The position numbers and the translations under genes were made by a program. From NCBI GenBank assembly GCA_016290875.1, contig JAEEVL010000029.1:1-34563 (forward strand): a stretch of 34,563 nt of DNA, in the 5' to 3' direction. The stretch comes from Ruminococcus sp. GTDB taxonomy: Bacteria > Bacillota > Clostridia > Oscillospirales > Ruminococcaceae. Below, in pieces: positions 7,281 to 14,417 of the stretch. Position 1 is the first letter of the stretch; each line of letters opens with the position of its first letter. The notes under the pieces were generated by a model. That model worked only from the letters and a program-made list of their open reading frames with translations. It was not told the origin of the DNA and did not search any database.

Positions 7281-8481
7281 GAATATGCTTCTGAACGGAT
7301 CTCCTGCAGTCGGCGGTACAGCGCAGAAATTCTGGAATATAGCATCAGTTTCTGAAACAGAGGGCGAAATCACTCTCTATGGTGATGTCCTCTCAAAGAA
7401 ACCGTATGACTACTGGACCGGTGAAGCCATCCCGGGCGACTACATCACACCGGAGGGATTCCGTGAAGACCTCGAAGCAGTCGCCGGCAAGGAAAAGATC
7501 ACAGTCAAGATCAATTCATGCGGCGGCGACCTGTACACCGGCATTGCAATTCACAACGCCATCAAAGGGCTTTCAGCAGATGTCAGTGTCATTGTAGAGG
7601 GTATAGCAGCAAGTGCCGCCTCGGTCATTGCAATGGCCGGTAAGAACGTCTCTGTTTTCCCTGGTTCGATCATCATGATACATGGTGTGTCAGTATGGAA
7701 CTGGGACGGAATGACTCTGCAGGATGTTAAGAAGCTTGAACAGATGATGGACGCAAATGAAAAGGCGATAGCCGAGATCTATCATGCCAAGACAGGCATT
7801 GAAGTTGACAAGCTCAGAAACATGATGACAAAGGAAAAATGGATGACCGGCAAGGAAGCTGTCGAACTCGGCTTTGCAGATTCTGTTATTGAAGATGCAG
7901 AAGAGACTGAGATCACAATGTCAGCAAACAAGAAATTCCTCATGGTCAACGGAATCAGACATGATTCAGCATTTTTCCGCAACATGCCGGATTTTCCGGT
8001 AGCAAACGACAGTGCAAAACCGGATCCAAAACCGGATGCAGTTATAAAATCTCACGAAGGAGGCAGAAAGATAATGACACTCGATGAATTAAGAGCAGAA
8101 CAGCCTGAACTTGTTGAGCAGATTGAAAACTCTGCAAGAAGTTCAGTTGACGTTGCCGCTGCAGTCACAGCAGAGCGCAAGAGAATCGAAGAGATTGATT
8201 CTATTGCCGCTTCTGTACCGGATCAGCAGATGGTAAACGAAGCTAAGTATGGCGAAAACGCATGCACAGCACAGGAGCTCAGTTTCAGAGTTCTTAAGCA
8301 GTCAGCAAAAGAAGGTCAGAACTTCCTTGCAGACATGCAGAAAGATGCAGCGACATCAGGTACAGCATCAGTCGGAGCTTCACCGAACGGCGGAGCAGAA
8401 AAGGCAGAAGCTGAAAAAGACGCAGAAGAGTTCAAGAACATAGTTGACCTCTTCAACAGTCAGAAAGGAGAAATCAAGTAA
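7267..8481 (+). CDS. ClpP-like prohead protease with C-terminal scaffold region
   Basis: A 404-aa protein. The N-terminal half is a ClpP/S14-type serine protease: KINSCGGDLYTGIAIHNAI, then GIAASAASVIAMAG with the likely nucleophile Ser, and MIHGVS with the likely catalytic His. The C-terminal 135 residues are helical and charged and can be made separately from an internal start (8074). The enzyme cleaves scaffold and capsid proteins during head maturation. ATG at 7267 has AAAGGAG six bases upstream and overlaps the portal gene; an in-frame ATG at 7231 lies further inside portal without a ribosome site. The layout parallels lambda C/Nu3. Confidence 0.85.
   Translation: MQKNRNMLLNGSPAVGGTAQKFWNIASVSETEGEITLYGDVLSKKPYDYWTGEAIPGDYITPEGFREDLEAVAGKEKITVKINSCGGDLYTGIAIHNAIKGLSADVSVIVEGIAASAASVIAMAGKNVSVFPGSIIMIHGVSVWNWDGMTLQDVKKLEQMMDANEKAIAEIYHAKTGIEVDKLRNMMTKEKWMTGKEAVELGFADSVIEDAEETEITMSANKKFLMVNGIRHDSAFFRNMPDFPVANDSAKPDPKPDAVIKSHEGGRKIMTLDELRAEQPELVEQIENSARSSVDVAAAVTAERKRIEEIDSIAASVPDQQMVNEAKYGENACTAQELSFRVLKQSAKEGQNFLADMQKDAATSGTASVGASPNGGAEKAEAEKDAEEFKNIVDLFNSQKGEIK
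8074..8481 (+). CDS. Nested in-frame scaffold protein (Nu3-like)
   Basis: ATG at 8074, in frame with the protease gene, is preceded by AAGGAGG (8057-8063) ten bases upstream, a stronger site than many true starts here. The product of 135 aa (MTLDELRAEQPELVEQIENS...) is the helical C-terminal part of the protease. It matches the lambda case in which scaffold Nu3 is translated from within gene C. It would fill the prohead during assembly and be removed by the protease. The internal start is seen in the sequence; its use is inferred. Confidence 0.65.
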   Translation: MTLDELRAEQPELVEQIENSARSSVDVAAAVTAERKRIEEIDSIAASVPDQQMVNEAKYGENACTAQELSFRVLKQSAKEGQNFLADMQKDAATSGTASVGASPNGGAEKAEAEKDAEEFKNIVDLFNSQKGEIK

Positions 8482-9074
8482 TGAGCACAAGAATTGATCA
8501 GACGATCGACACATCGACAGTACAGCCGGACAATCTGATTGCAGGTCTCGCTCCTTCACCGGAAGTGTACACTGTAACAATTGCCAAAGGTGCTGAAGAA
8601 GTAACCTACAAGCGCGGCACAGCACTTGCAAAGGGTGAAGACGGCAAGATGTACATTCTCGGTACAGCCGGAACAGCAGGAACATTCACAGCTACAGGCG
8701 ACGGCTCAACAGTTAAGTTCAGCCTTATCGACGACGGTGTTATCCCTGCAGCAGTTACAGAGGTAAAGGTTGACGGAACAGCTCTCACAAGCGGCTTCAG
8801 CTACATCGCTGCAAACGGCGATCTTATCTTTGACGAAGCACCGGCAAACACAAAGAGCATCGCTGTCAAGACTGTTATCGGTACATTCACAGCGAACGCA
8901 GTACTTGCTGACGACGTAACAGTCGGCACATCTACAGACGGCAGAGCGGTTGCCTACAGAACAGGCCACTTCAACGAAAACGCTCTTATTGTCAAGGACA
9001 GCTATACTATCACAGCTGATGACAAGGAAGCTTTCAGAATTGCAGGCATCCTTCTTTCAGATGCGATCAAGTAA
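8481..9074 (+). CDS. Head decoration protein (gpD-like)
   Basis: A 197-aa Ala/Thr/Gly-rich beta protein directly between protease and major capsid, the place of lambda gene D. Its N-terminus (PDNLIAGLAPSPEVYTVTIAKG) and C-terminal AYRTGHFNENAL...EAFRIAGILLSDAIK match the decoration-protein pattern. A middle section (about residues 55-135) is an inserted beta-rich stretch that makes it longer than lambda gpD (about 110 aa). Trimers of such proteins lock expanded capsids. The ATG overlaps the previous stop (TAATG), so the genes are coupled. Confidence 0.75.
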   Translation: MSTRIDQTIDTSTVQPDNLIAGLAPSPEVYTVTIAKGAEEVTYKRGTALAKGEDGKMYILGTAGTAGTFTATGDGSTVKFSLIDDGVIPAAVTEVKVDGTALTSGFSYIAANGDLIFDEAPANTKSIAVKTVIGTFTANAVLADDVTVGTSTDGRAVAYRTGHFNENALIVKDSYTITADDKEAFRIAGILLSDAIK

Positions 9075-9091
9075 GAAAGGAGAGATTCAGT

Positions 9092-10171
9092 ATGGCATTA
9101 GACTTTTTTGCTACAAGAACCCTTCTGGCATCTGTTCAGCAGATCACACCTGCAAGAAGTTTTCTTCTCGACAGATATTTTCCTACAAACACAGCTTCTG
9201 ACGTTTTCTCAACCCAGAACGTACTTGTAGAATACAAGAAGGGTACAAAGAAAGCCTCTCCGTTCGTAGCACCTCGTAAGAACGGCGTGGCAGTATTCCG
9301 TGACGGATACACAATGAAGGAATTCACACCTTCACACATTGCCCCTAAGAGAACATTATCGATCGACGAACTCTCAAAGAGAGGATTCGGTGAAGCTCTC
9401 TACAGCAACTACACACCTGAACAGCGTCAGGGTGTCATGATCATGAACGACCTTAAGGAACTTCAGGAAATGAACATCAGACGTAAAGAAGAAATGGCTG
9501 CACAGGTAATGTTCACAAACGCCTGCATCATGAAAGAAGTAGTTGACGACCTCGGCAACTACGAAGAAAAAGAAGTTCGCTTCTACGATGAAATGACAAA
9601 CCCTGCTATCTATACTGTAACAGGCGGCACACCATGGACAACAACAGAAGCATCCGGCAAGCAGATCATCAACGACCTTGCAAACATGATCAAGATGCTC
9701 ACATCCAAGGGACTCCCTGCAACAGAATGTATCGTTGCTCCGAACGTAGCTGACGTGCTTCTCAACAATGAGTGGCTTATCAAGCTCATGGACAACAGAA
9801 GAATGGAAATGGGCGGTATCAACCCTGAAGTTCTTCCATCAGGCGCTTCAAAGATCATGCGCCTCAACGTAAAGGGCAGAATGCTTGACATTCTTACATA
9901 CGACGAACAGTATGAAGATATCGACGGCAATACAAAGTCATATATCCCTGCTGACTGGGTATGCGTAACAGCTCCTAATGCCGGCAGAACCATTTACGGT
10001 GCGATCACACAGCTTGAACAGGCTGACGGGCAGTTCCATACATACGCAGGAATTGACGTTCCTAAGTTCACTTCTGACGCTGTCTCAAACCTCCGTGAGA
10101 TCATGCTGTCAACAGCACCTCTCTGTATGCCGAACAACGCCAACCCGTTCATCGTTTCTGATGTACTCTGA
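9092..10171 (+). CDS. Major capsid protein (lambda gpE family)
   Basis: A 359-aa protein, close to the length of lambda gpE. Family-like features are the N-terminal LLASVQQITPARSFLLDRYFP, the AVFRDGYTMKEFTPSHIAPKRTL segment, a central helix-rich EQRQGVMIMNDLKELQEMNIRRKE stretch and the late PADWVCVTAPNAGRTIYGAI motif. AAAGGAGAG precedes the ATG. It forms the icosahedral shell and is the best-conserved marker of the head module. Codon use is biased to a narrow set, as expected of a highly expressed gene. Confidence 0.9.
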   Translation: MALDFFATRTLLASVQQITPARSFLLDRYFPTNTASDVFSTQNVLVEYKKGTKKASPFVAPRKNGVAVFRDGYTMKEFTPSHIAPKRTLSIDELSKRGFGEALYSNYTPEQRQGVMIMNDLKELQEMNIRRKEEMAAQVMFTNACIMKEVVDDLGNYEEKEVRFYDEMTNPAIYTVTGGTPWTTTEASGKQIINDLANMIKMLTSKGLPATECIVAPNVADVLLNNEWLIKLMDNRRMEMGGINPEVLPSGASKIMRLNVKGRMLDILTYDEQYEDIDGNTKSYIPADWVCVTAPNAGRTIYGAITQLEQADGQFHTYAGIDVPKFTSDAVSNLREIMLSTAPLCMPNNANPFIVSDVL

Positions 10172-10182
10172 TGGAGGACGGC

Positions 10183-10572
10183 ATGAAGAACGTGAAAGTT
10201 ATTGCCGGTGTAGTCGGTATCGAATGGACTGACGAAAACGGCGTAGTAAGAACAGGCACAAAGGAAGCTTCTGACGGAGTTTTCAGTGTAGACGACAAAA
10301 CAGCTGAACGTCTGGTTGCAAAGGGTACAGTTGAGTATGTCGGCTATACTGCACCTGCTCCGGCAGAAGAACCTGCCGAAGCAGCAGACGAATCAGACGA
10401 AGAGGATCTTGCGGCTCTTCCGAACTCTGCGCTCAAGGCAATGATAGAAGAGCTCGGCGGTGACACACGTAACTGCCGCAACAAAAATCAGCTCATCGAA
10501 CTCCTTGAAGAACTCAGAGCGGAAGCTGACGAAGAAGAGCCTCCGTGTGTATCAGCTGCTGATCCTGAATAA
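10183..10572 (+). CDS. Acidic head protein with C-terminal HeH/SAP-like motif
   Basis: About 129 aa. The N-terminal domain contains GVFSVDDKTAERLVAKGTVE and resembles the N-terminus of the next gene's product (FSLSPSREAELVEQGVAEYVG), so the two look like tandem paralogs. An acidic Ala/Glu linker follows, then a helical end (LPNSALKAMIEELGGDTRNC, NKNQLIELLEEL) like the helix-extended-loop-helix or SAP-type motifs found in small phage head-completion proteins. ATG 10183 is preferred because GGAGG lies five bases upstream; ATG 10171 overlaps the capsid stop and lies before that site. Confidence 0.55.
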   Translation: MKNVKVIAGVVGIEWTDENGVVRTGTKEASDGVFSVDDKTAERLVAKGTVEYVGYTAPAPAEEPAEAADESDEEDLAALPNSALKAMIEELGGDTRNCRNKNQLIELLEELRAEADEEEPPCVSAADPE

Positions 10573-10584
10573 GGAGTGAAAGCA

Positions 10585-10881
10585 ATGATAAAGATCATCA
10601 AAGGAACCTACGGTCTGAAAAAAGGCGACCACGTTGAAGCCATGACTCCGGGTTCAGAACCTTTCTCTCTTTCTCCCTCAAGAGAAGCCGAACTCGTTGA
10701 ACAGGGTGTTGCAGAGTATGTCGGAGAACCGGCAGAAGAAGCGCCAAAGCCTCGCGAAAACGACGAAGCCGAAGAAAAACAGGAAGAAGAACCTGCAGAA
10801 GAACCGGAAGAAGACGAGCCATCCACACGAGTGGACAAGCCCGGACAGAAACCGGAAGAGAGAAAGAAGAAGAAAAAATGA
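10585..10881 (+). CDS. Acidic/basic low-complexity protein, paralog of its neighbour
   Basis: 98 aa. The first 45 residues align by eye with the preceding gene's N-terminus (KIIKGTYGL versus KVIAGVVGI, and the shared VEQGVAEYVG-type end). The remainder is a Glu/Pro/Lys tail (PEEDEPSTRVDKPG, ending KKKKK) expected to be disordered. AAGGAGTGAAAGC positions the start at ATG 10585. It is likely a small capsid-associated or connector accessory protein; no function can be named. The tail carries one copy of the dispersed 14-bp palindrome at 10822. Confidence 0.5.
   Translation: MIKIIKGTYGLKKGDHVEAMTPGSEPFSLSPSREAELVEQGVAEYVGEPAEEAPKPRENDEAEEKQEEEPAEEPEEDEPSTRVDKPGQKPEERKKKKK
10822..10835. repeat. 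Palindrome copy 2
   Basis: TCCACACGAGTGGA, identical to the cores at 5683 and 18643. Here it is read as Ser-Thr-Arg-Val-Asp, in a different reading frame from copy 3. Confidence 0.7.
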
Positions 10882-11210
10882 CGTTCAAGGAACAGGTAGC
10901 CGCTGACATCGACAACGTTTTTCTGAATTTTGATGAATTCGGAGAGTACCACGATGTCGAAGGTAAGCAGGTGCTCAGGATCATTGACAACGACAAGCTC
11001 GCAGATCTTAAAATGTCACAGAAAGAGAAAGGCCAGATACTTGAACTTGTGGAAGCTGACATTCTCCTCTATGCGAGAACGACAGATCTTCCGAAAAGCC
11101 TTGAACCGGGCAACCTGATAAATTTTGATGGCAAAGTCATGATAATCAGGTATTCAAACGCGGCAATGGGCATCACAGAAGTGGCGATTGCTCAGAACAA
11201 GATGTACTAA
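10878..11210 (+). CDS. Head-tail connector protein, gpFII-like (tentative)
   Basis: A 110-aa protein that begins MTFKEQVAADIDNVFLNFDEFGEYHDVEG, a start typical of small head-tail stopper proteins that follow the capsid in lambda-type modules. The beta-rich C-terminus (NLINFDGKVMIIRYSNAAMGITEVAIA) fits the compact beta fold of gpFII. The ATG overlaps the previous stop (ATGA). It would seal the portal after packaging and dock the tail. The family call rests on the N-terminal pattern and position. Confidence 0.55.
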   Translation: MTFKEQVAADIDNVFLNFDEFGEYHDVEGKQVLRIIDNDKLADLKMSQKEKGQILELVEADILLYARTTDLPKSLEPGNLINFDGKVMIIRYSNAAMGITEVAIAQNKMY

Positions 11211-11222
11211 GGGAGTGAAAGG

Positions 11223-11840
11223 ATGCTTACAGAAGTAATTCAGCAAACAGCCGACTGGATAGCAAAAAATATTTGTAGTAAGATCGAACTTAAAATTCCG
11301 GATGATTTCAGGAATGACGGCGGCTACAAAACAAAAGTTGTTCATCCGGCATCCTTCCCGCTGTACGTTCCGGGCAAGGAGTGCCTTCCGCCGGGTATTC
11401 CTGCACCTGTGCCGTCTGTATGTGTGCAGATGGTGAGCGGGACTGATATGCTCATAGACAAGATCAGAACGCTTGATATGCGGATAGTTCTTGCCTGCTG
11501 GAATCCGGGAGTTCACGGAAACGAGCTCTACAGACCCAAAGGCAACATCGACGCACTCGGCGGCCATTCGTACTTTGTCGATCCTGACTCCGCAGCCTTT
11601 GAAAAGGGGACTGACGGATGGAAAGACAACATGGTATTTCAGGATCTTGTTCTGAATACGCTTGAAAAGGCGGAATACATCGCAGGTCACAGGATCATCA
11701 AGGAGAGCGGCATTAAGTTCGGGCTGTTCACCGAAGATGGTGACATATGCGATTATTATCCTTACTGGCACAGCTGGATCTCGTTTCAGCTTGAAGTAGG
11801 ACTTACACCAAAAGCACCGGACTATAATCAATTCTTATAA
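11223..11840 (+). CDS. Putative tail terminator / tail completion protein
   Basis: A 205-aa alpha/beta protein between the connector and the sheath gene, the standard place of the tail terminator or neck protein in contractile phages. Visible segments include an N-terminal helix (LTEVIQQTADWIAKNICSKI), a central beta region around VCVQMVSGTDMLIDKIRTLDMRIVL and an aromatic C-terminus (YYPYWHSWISFQLEVG). The DMRIVLACW plus W-x-S-W-I-S-F-Q pattern resembles gpU/gp37-type proteins, but no family is certain. GGGAGTGAAAGG lies just before the ATG. Confidence 0.5.
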   Translation: MLTEVIQQTADWIAKNICSKIELKIPDDFRNDGGYKTKVVHPASFPLYVPGKECLPPGIPAPVPSVCVQMVSGTDMLIDKIRTLDMRIVLACWNPGVHGNELYRPKGNIDALGGHSYFVDPDSAAFEKGTDGWKDNMVFQDLVLNTLEKAEYIAGHRIIKESGIKFGLFTEDGDICDYYPYWHSWISFQLEVGLTPKAPDYNQFL

Positions 11841-11854
11841 CGGGAGGAATTAAA

Positions 11855-13297
11855 ATGAGCTATAAACACGGCACTTATGCCGAGATAACAGGCAGCAGAG
11901 TTTCATCTACAGCAGAAAGCTCCACCGTTGCCGGCTATATCGGTACAGCACCTGTCAACCTCATCAGAGGTTTTGCGACTGCCGGCGTTATCAACACACC
12001 GGTCAAGATCTCAAGCGGTGCGGAATTCAGCAGTGTATTCGGCAAGTCAGAAGACTGGGCAAAGTTCACACTCTGTGAAGTAGCAGCTCAGAACTTCGAA
12101 GTTCAGAACGTTGCACCTGCATACTTCGTGAACGTACTTGACCCGACCACACACAAGAAGTCATCCGCAACAACCGCAAGCCTTGTAGTCGCAAACAGCA
12201 AGGCAACCATCGTTTCCGACACCATCATCATCGACACATTCGCTATCGCTGATATGGTCGAAGACACAGACTACACACTTGAGTATAGCTTTGATACTCA
12301 CACTCTCACAGTAACGTTCCTTGACACAGTTACTTCACCGGTAAGTGCAAGCTACTACGAAGTAGACCTCACAAACGTAACAGACAGTGTTATCGTCGGT
12401 TCAGCTTCAAATGGTGTGTACACAGGTCTCAAGGCATTCGATCTTTTATACCAGAAGTACAACGCAGTTCTCACAGTCCTTGCAGCTCCTGGATGGTCAG
12501 AACATCCGACAGTATACTCTGCGATGATAGCAACTGTGACAAAGCTTAACGGCCACTGGGACGGCTTCGTAAACGCTGATATTCCTGTAGCGTCAACTAC
12601 AACAATAGCAGCCGCACTCGCATGGAAGGATACAAACGGATATAACTCCGAACGTTCAAAGGTTTACTGGCCACAGGCTGCAGACGGTTCGGGCAGAGTA
12701 TTCCACCTCTCCACAATCGCAACAGCTATGATGCTCAGACAGGACAACGAGAACGACGGCATCCCGTTCGAAACGATCTCGAACAAGCCTGTAACATCAG
12801 CAAAGCAGTACTTTGGAGCGGGAGCAACAAATCAGGGTTTCGATCAGGTAACAGCAAATACTCTCAACGAAAAGGGTATCACTACTATCTGCTTCTGGGG
12901 CGGCAACTGGGTAATGTGGGGACCGCATACAGCGGCTTACACTTACGGCGGTACAATGGATGCACGTGCTATATTCGATGTAAACATCAGAATGCTCGAA
13001 TACATCACAAACAGCTTCCAGCTTGACCACGGCACAGATATTGACGAGCCTATGACAATAGCCCTCAAGGATACCATCCTTGCAGCCGAAAACGCAAAGC
13101 TCGATGCTCTTGTAGGTATCGGTGCTCTTATCGGAGATCCTGTTGTAGAATTCCTCCCTGAGGAAAATACAGACGCTGACATCATTAACGGTGATTTCAC
13201 ATGGAATATCTCCGCGACAAATACACCGCCGCTTAAGTCCGCAACAGTCCGTGCTGCTTACACAGATGACGGATTCCAGACATATTACGGCGAATAA
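11855..13297 (+). CDS. Contractile tail sheath protein
   Basis: 480 aa, the length of P2/Mu-type sheaths. The start (GTYAEITGSRVSS, then TVAGYIGTAPVN) and early domain (GVINTPVKISSGAEF, FGKSEDWAKFTLCEVAAQNF) are characteristic of sheath proteins. A beta-rich insertion covers residues about 100-190 and the conserved region with WPQAADGSGRVFHLS and FWGGNWVMWGPHTAAYTYGG follows. It polymerises around the tube and contracts on infection, identifying this phage as a myovirus. CGGGAGGAATTAAA precedes the ATG, and the tube gene follows 15 bases after the stop. Confidence 0.9.
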   Translation: MSYKHGTYAEITGSRVSSTAESSTVAGYIGTAPVNLIRGFATAGVINTPVKISSGAEFSSVFGKSEDWAKFTLCEVAAQNFEVQNVAPAYFVNVLDPTTHKKSSATTASLVVANSKATIVSDTIIIDTFAIADMVEDTDYTLEYSFDTHTLTVTFLDTVTSPVSASYYEVDLTNVTDSVIVGSASNGVYTGLKAFDLLYQKYNAVLTVLAAPGWSEHPTVYSAMIATVTKLNGHWDGFVNADIPVASTTTIAAALAWKDTNGYNSERSKVYWPQAADGSGRVFHLSTIATAMMLRQDNENDGIPFETISNKPVTSAKQYFGAGATNQGFDQVTANTLNEKGITTICFWGGNWVMWGPHTAAYTYGGTMDARAIFDVNIRMLEYITNSFQLDHGTDIDEPMTIALKDTILAAENAKLDALVGIGALIGDPVVEFLPEENTDADIINGDFTWNISATNTPPLKSATVRAAYTDDGFQTYYGE

Positions 13298-13311
13298 GGA
13301 GGTAAGAAGCT

Positions 13312-13821
13312 ATGGGAAAATGGTTAGACGTTAAAGGTCCGATCCTCGCAGATACAGTCTACGCTGACAACAGACTCGTTGCAAGAGACGTTGAATTCAC
13401 ACTTCCGGGTCTCAACTTTCAGACAGCGACTATCAGCGCCATGGGAAACATGGATGTAGCTCTTGTCGGACTTCTCGAAAACATGGAGCTCACAATTAAC
13501 AAAGTCGGTACAGATGAAGGCTTCTCAAATCTCATCGGACTCGGCAGAAGAGTATTCGAATTCAGATGGGCTCAGACAAGTATCTCCAAGAACGGTGACT
13601 CAAAGACAGAAGGCGTCAAGGCATTCGTCAAGACACTTCCGCTCTCCATCCCTGACATTGCTGTCAAGCCGGGTGATGCAGTCACTACAGAACACAAGTA
13701 CACAGTAACACGTCTTGAACTTTACGTAAACGGCAGTGAAAAGCTTGTCGTTGACCGTCTCAATACAGTTCTTCGTGTAAACAGGATCAACTACGCAAAG
13801 GATTTCGAAAAATACCTCTAA
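13312..13821 (+). CDS. Major tail tube protein (P2 FII-like)
   Basis: A 169-aa protein immediately after the sheath, matching P2 FII in length and order. Family-like segments are VARDVEFTLPGLNFQTATISAMGNMDVALVG near the start and RVFEFRWAQTSIS in the middle, with a C-terminal TVTRLELYVNGSEKLVVDRLN. It forms the inner tube through which DNA passes. GGAGG lies ahead of the ATG. A hairpin in the following gap (13841-13873) may lower downstream transcription. Confidence 0.85.
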   Translation: MGKWLDVKGPILADTVYADNRLVARDVEFTLPGLNFQTATISAMGNMDVALVGLLENMELTINKVGTDEGFSNLIGLGRRVFEFRWAQTSISKNGDSKTEGVKAFVKTLPLSIPDIAVKPGDAVTTEHKYTVTRLELYVNGSEKLVVDRLNTVLRVNRINYAKDFEKYL

Positions 13822-13840
13822 GATTTTTTGACATACTGCG

Positions 13841-13873
13841 AAAGCCGTCGGGCACTCGGCTCGGCGGCTTTTG
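13841..13873 (+). terminator. Hairpin between tube and chaperone, attenuator-like
   Basis: AAAGCCG (13841-13847) pairs with CGGCTTT (13865-13871), followed only by TGTT. The U-tract is weak, so partial termination that keeps tube/sheath messages above downstream ones is more likely than a full stop. Confidence 0.4.
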
Positions 13874-13903
13874 TTAAACACAGAAACAGAAAGGACTAAC
13901 CAT

Positions 13904-14317
13904 ATGGGTAAGATCACACTCAAAAATCCTGTTCTGATCAACGGTAAACAGGTGACAGAATTAAATTACGATACAAACGAGATAACAGGCGTTCTTTTCG
14001 CTGAAGCGGAAGCAAGAAAATCAAGCGGAAAGACAATGAGCATCGTTCCGGCATCGGAATTCGACACATCTCTTCACATCTATTTAGGATATGCGGCAGT
14101 TATAGCAGCTGATCCGTCGGTAGACTGGTCAGATCTTGAAAGAGTCAAGGGCTCTGACATAGTTCAGTTCATGAGGATCGGAAGAAATTTTATGCTCGGA
14201 GTCTCGGAAAAGGATTCACCGGCAGAAAGCTCCGAAGAGCCTACAGAGACTTCAGCAGAGTATATCACACCAGCATATCAGATCTCGAACGAAAGCGACT
14301 CACAGATTTTATCATAG
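13904..14317 (+). CDS. Tail assembly chaperone, zero-frame product
   Basis: A 137-aa protein between tube and tape measure, the position of P2 gpE and lambda gpG. It has a helical N-terminal domain (ITLKNPVLINGKQVTELNYD, VLFAEAEARKSSGKT, WSDLERVKGSDIVQFMRIGRNF) followed by a Ser/Glu/Thr-rich tail. AAAGGA nine bases before ATG 13904 sets the start; the upstream in-frame ATG at 13871 lies in the hairpin without a ribosome site. Chaperones of this group coat the tape measure and are made in two forms by ribosomal frameshifting; the signals for that are present here (see 14185-14397). Confidence 0.75.
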   Translation: MGKITLKNPVLINGKQVTELNYDTNEITGVLFAEAEARKSSGKTMSIVPASEFDTSLHIYLGYAAVIAADPSVDWSDLERVKGSDIVQFMRIGRNFMLGVSEKDSPAESSEEPTETSAEYITPAYQISNESDSQILS

Positions 14318-14397
14318 AGTACGCCGAAGCTGCAGAAGATCTGGCAGAGGAAAACAAGCGGGCGGCTGAACGTGCAAAGATGACACGAGGCCGTTAA
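14185..14397 (+). CDS. -1 frameshift extension of tail chaperone
   Basis: The -1 frame is open from about 14157 to TAA at 14395-14397 and has no plausible start of its own. It ends in a charged helical stretch (ERKRLTDFIIEYAEAAEDLA, then EENKRAAERAKMTRGR) like the C-terminal partners of P2 E' and lambda T. A perfect X-XXY-YYZ heptamer, A-AAT-TTT, lies at 14185-14191 in the correct zero frame (codons AAT TTT) within the overlap. Slippage there would give a fusion of about 163 aa. A later slip near the end of the zero frame (around 14298) is also possible, because the -1 reading just after the heptamer is unusually basic. Confidence 0.6.
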   Translation, partial: KFYARSLGKGFTGRKLRRAYRDFSRVYHTSISDLERKRLTDFIIEYAEAAEDLAEENKRAAERAKMTRGR

Positions 14398-14417
14398 TAA
14401 AAGGCAGGTGAAACAGA

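Noticed and set aside
13828..13856. TTGACA as a promoter before the chaperone gene
   Set aside because: No -10-like sequence lies 16-18 bases downstream; the spacer region is a GC-rich hairpin.
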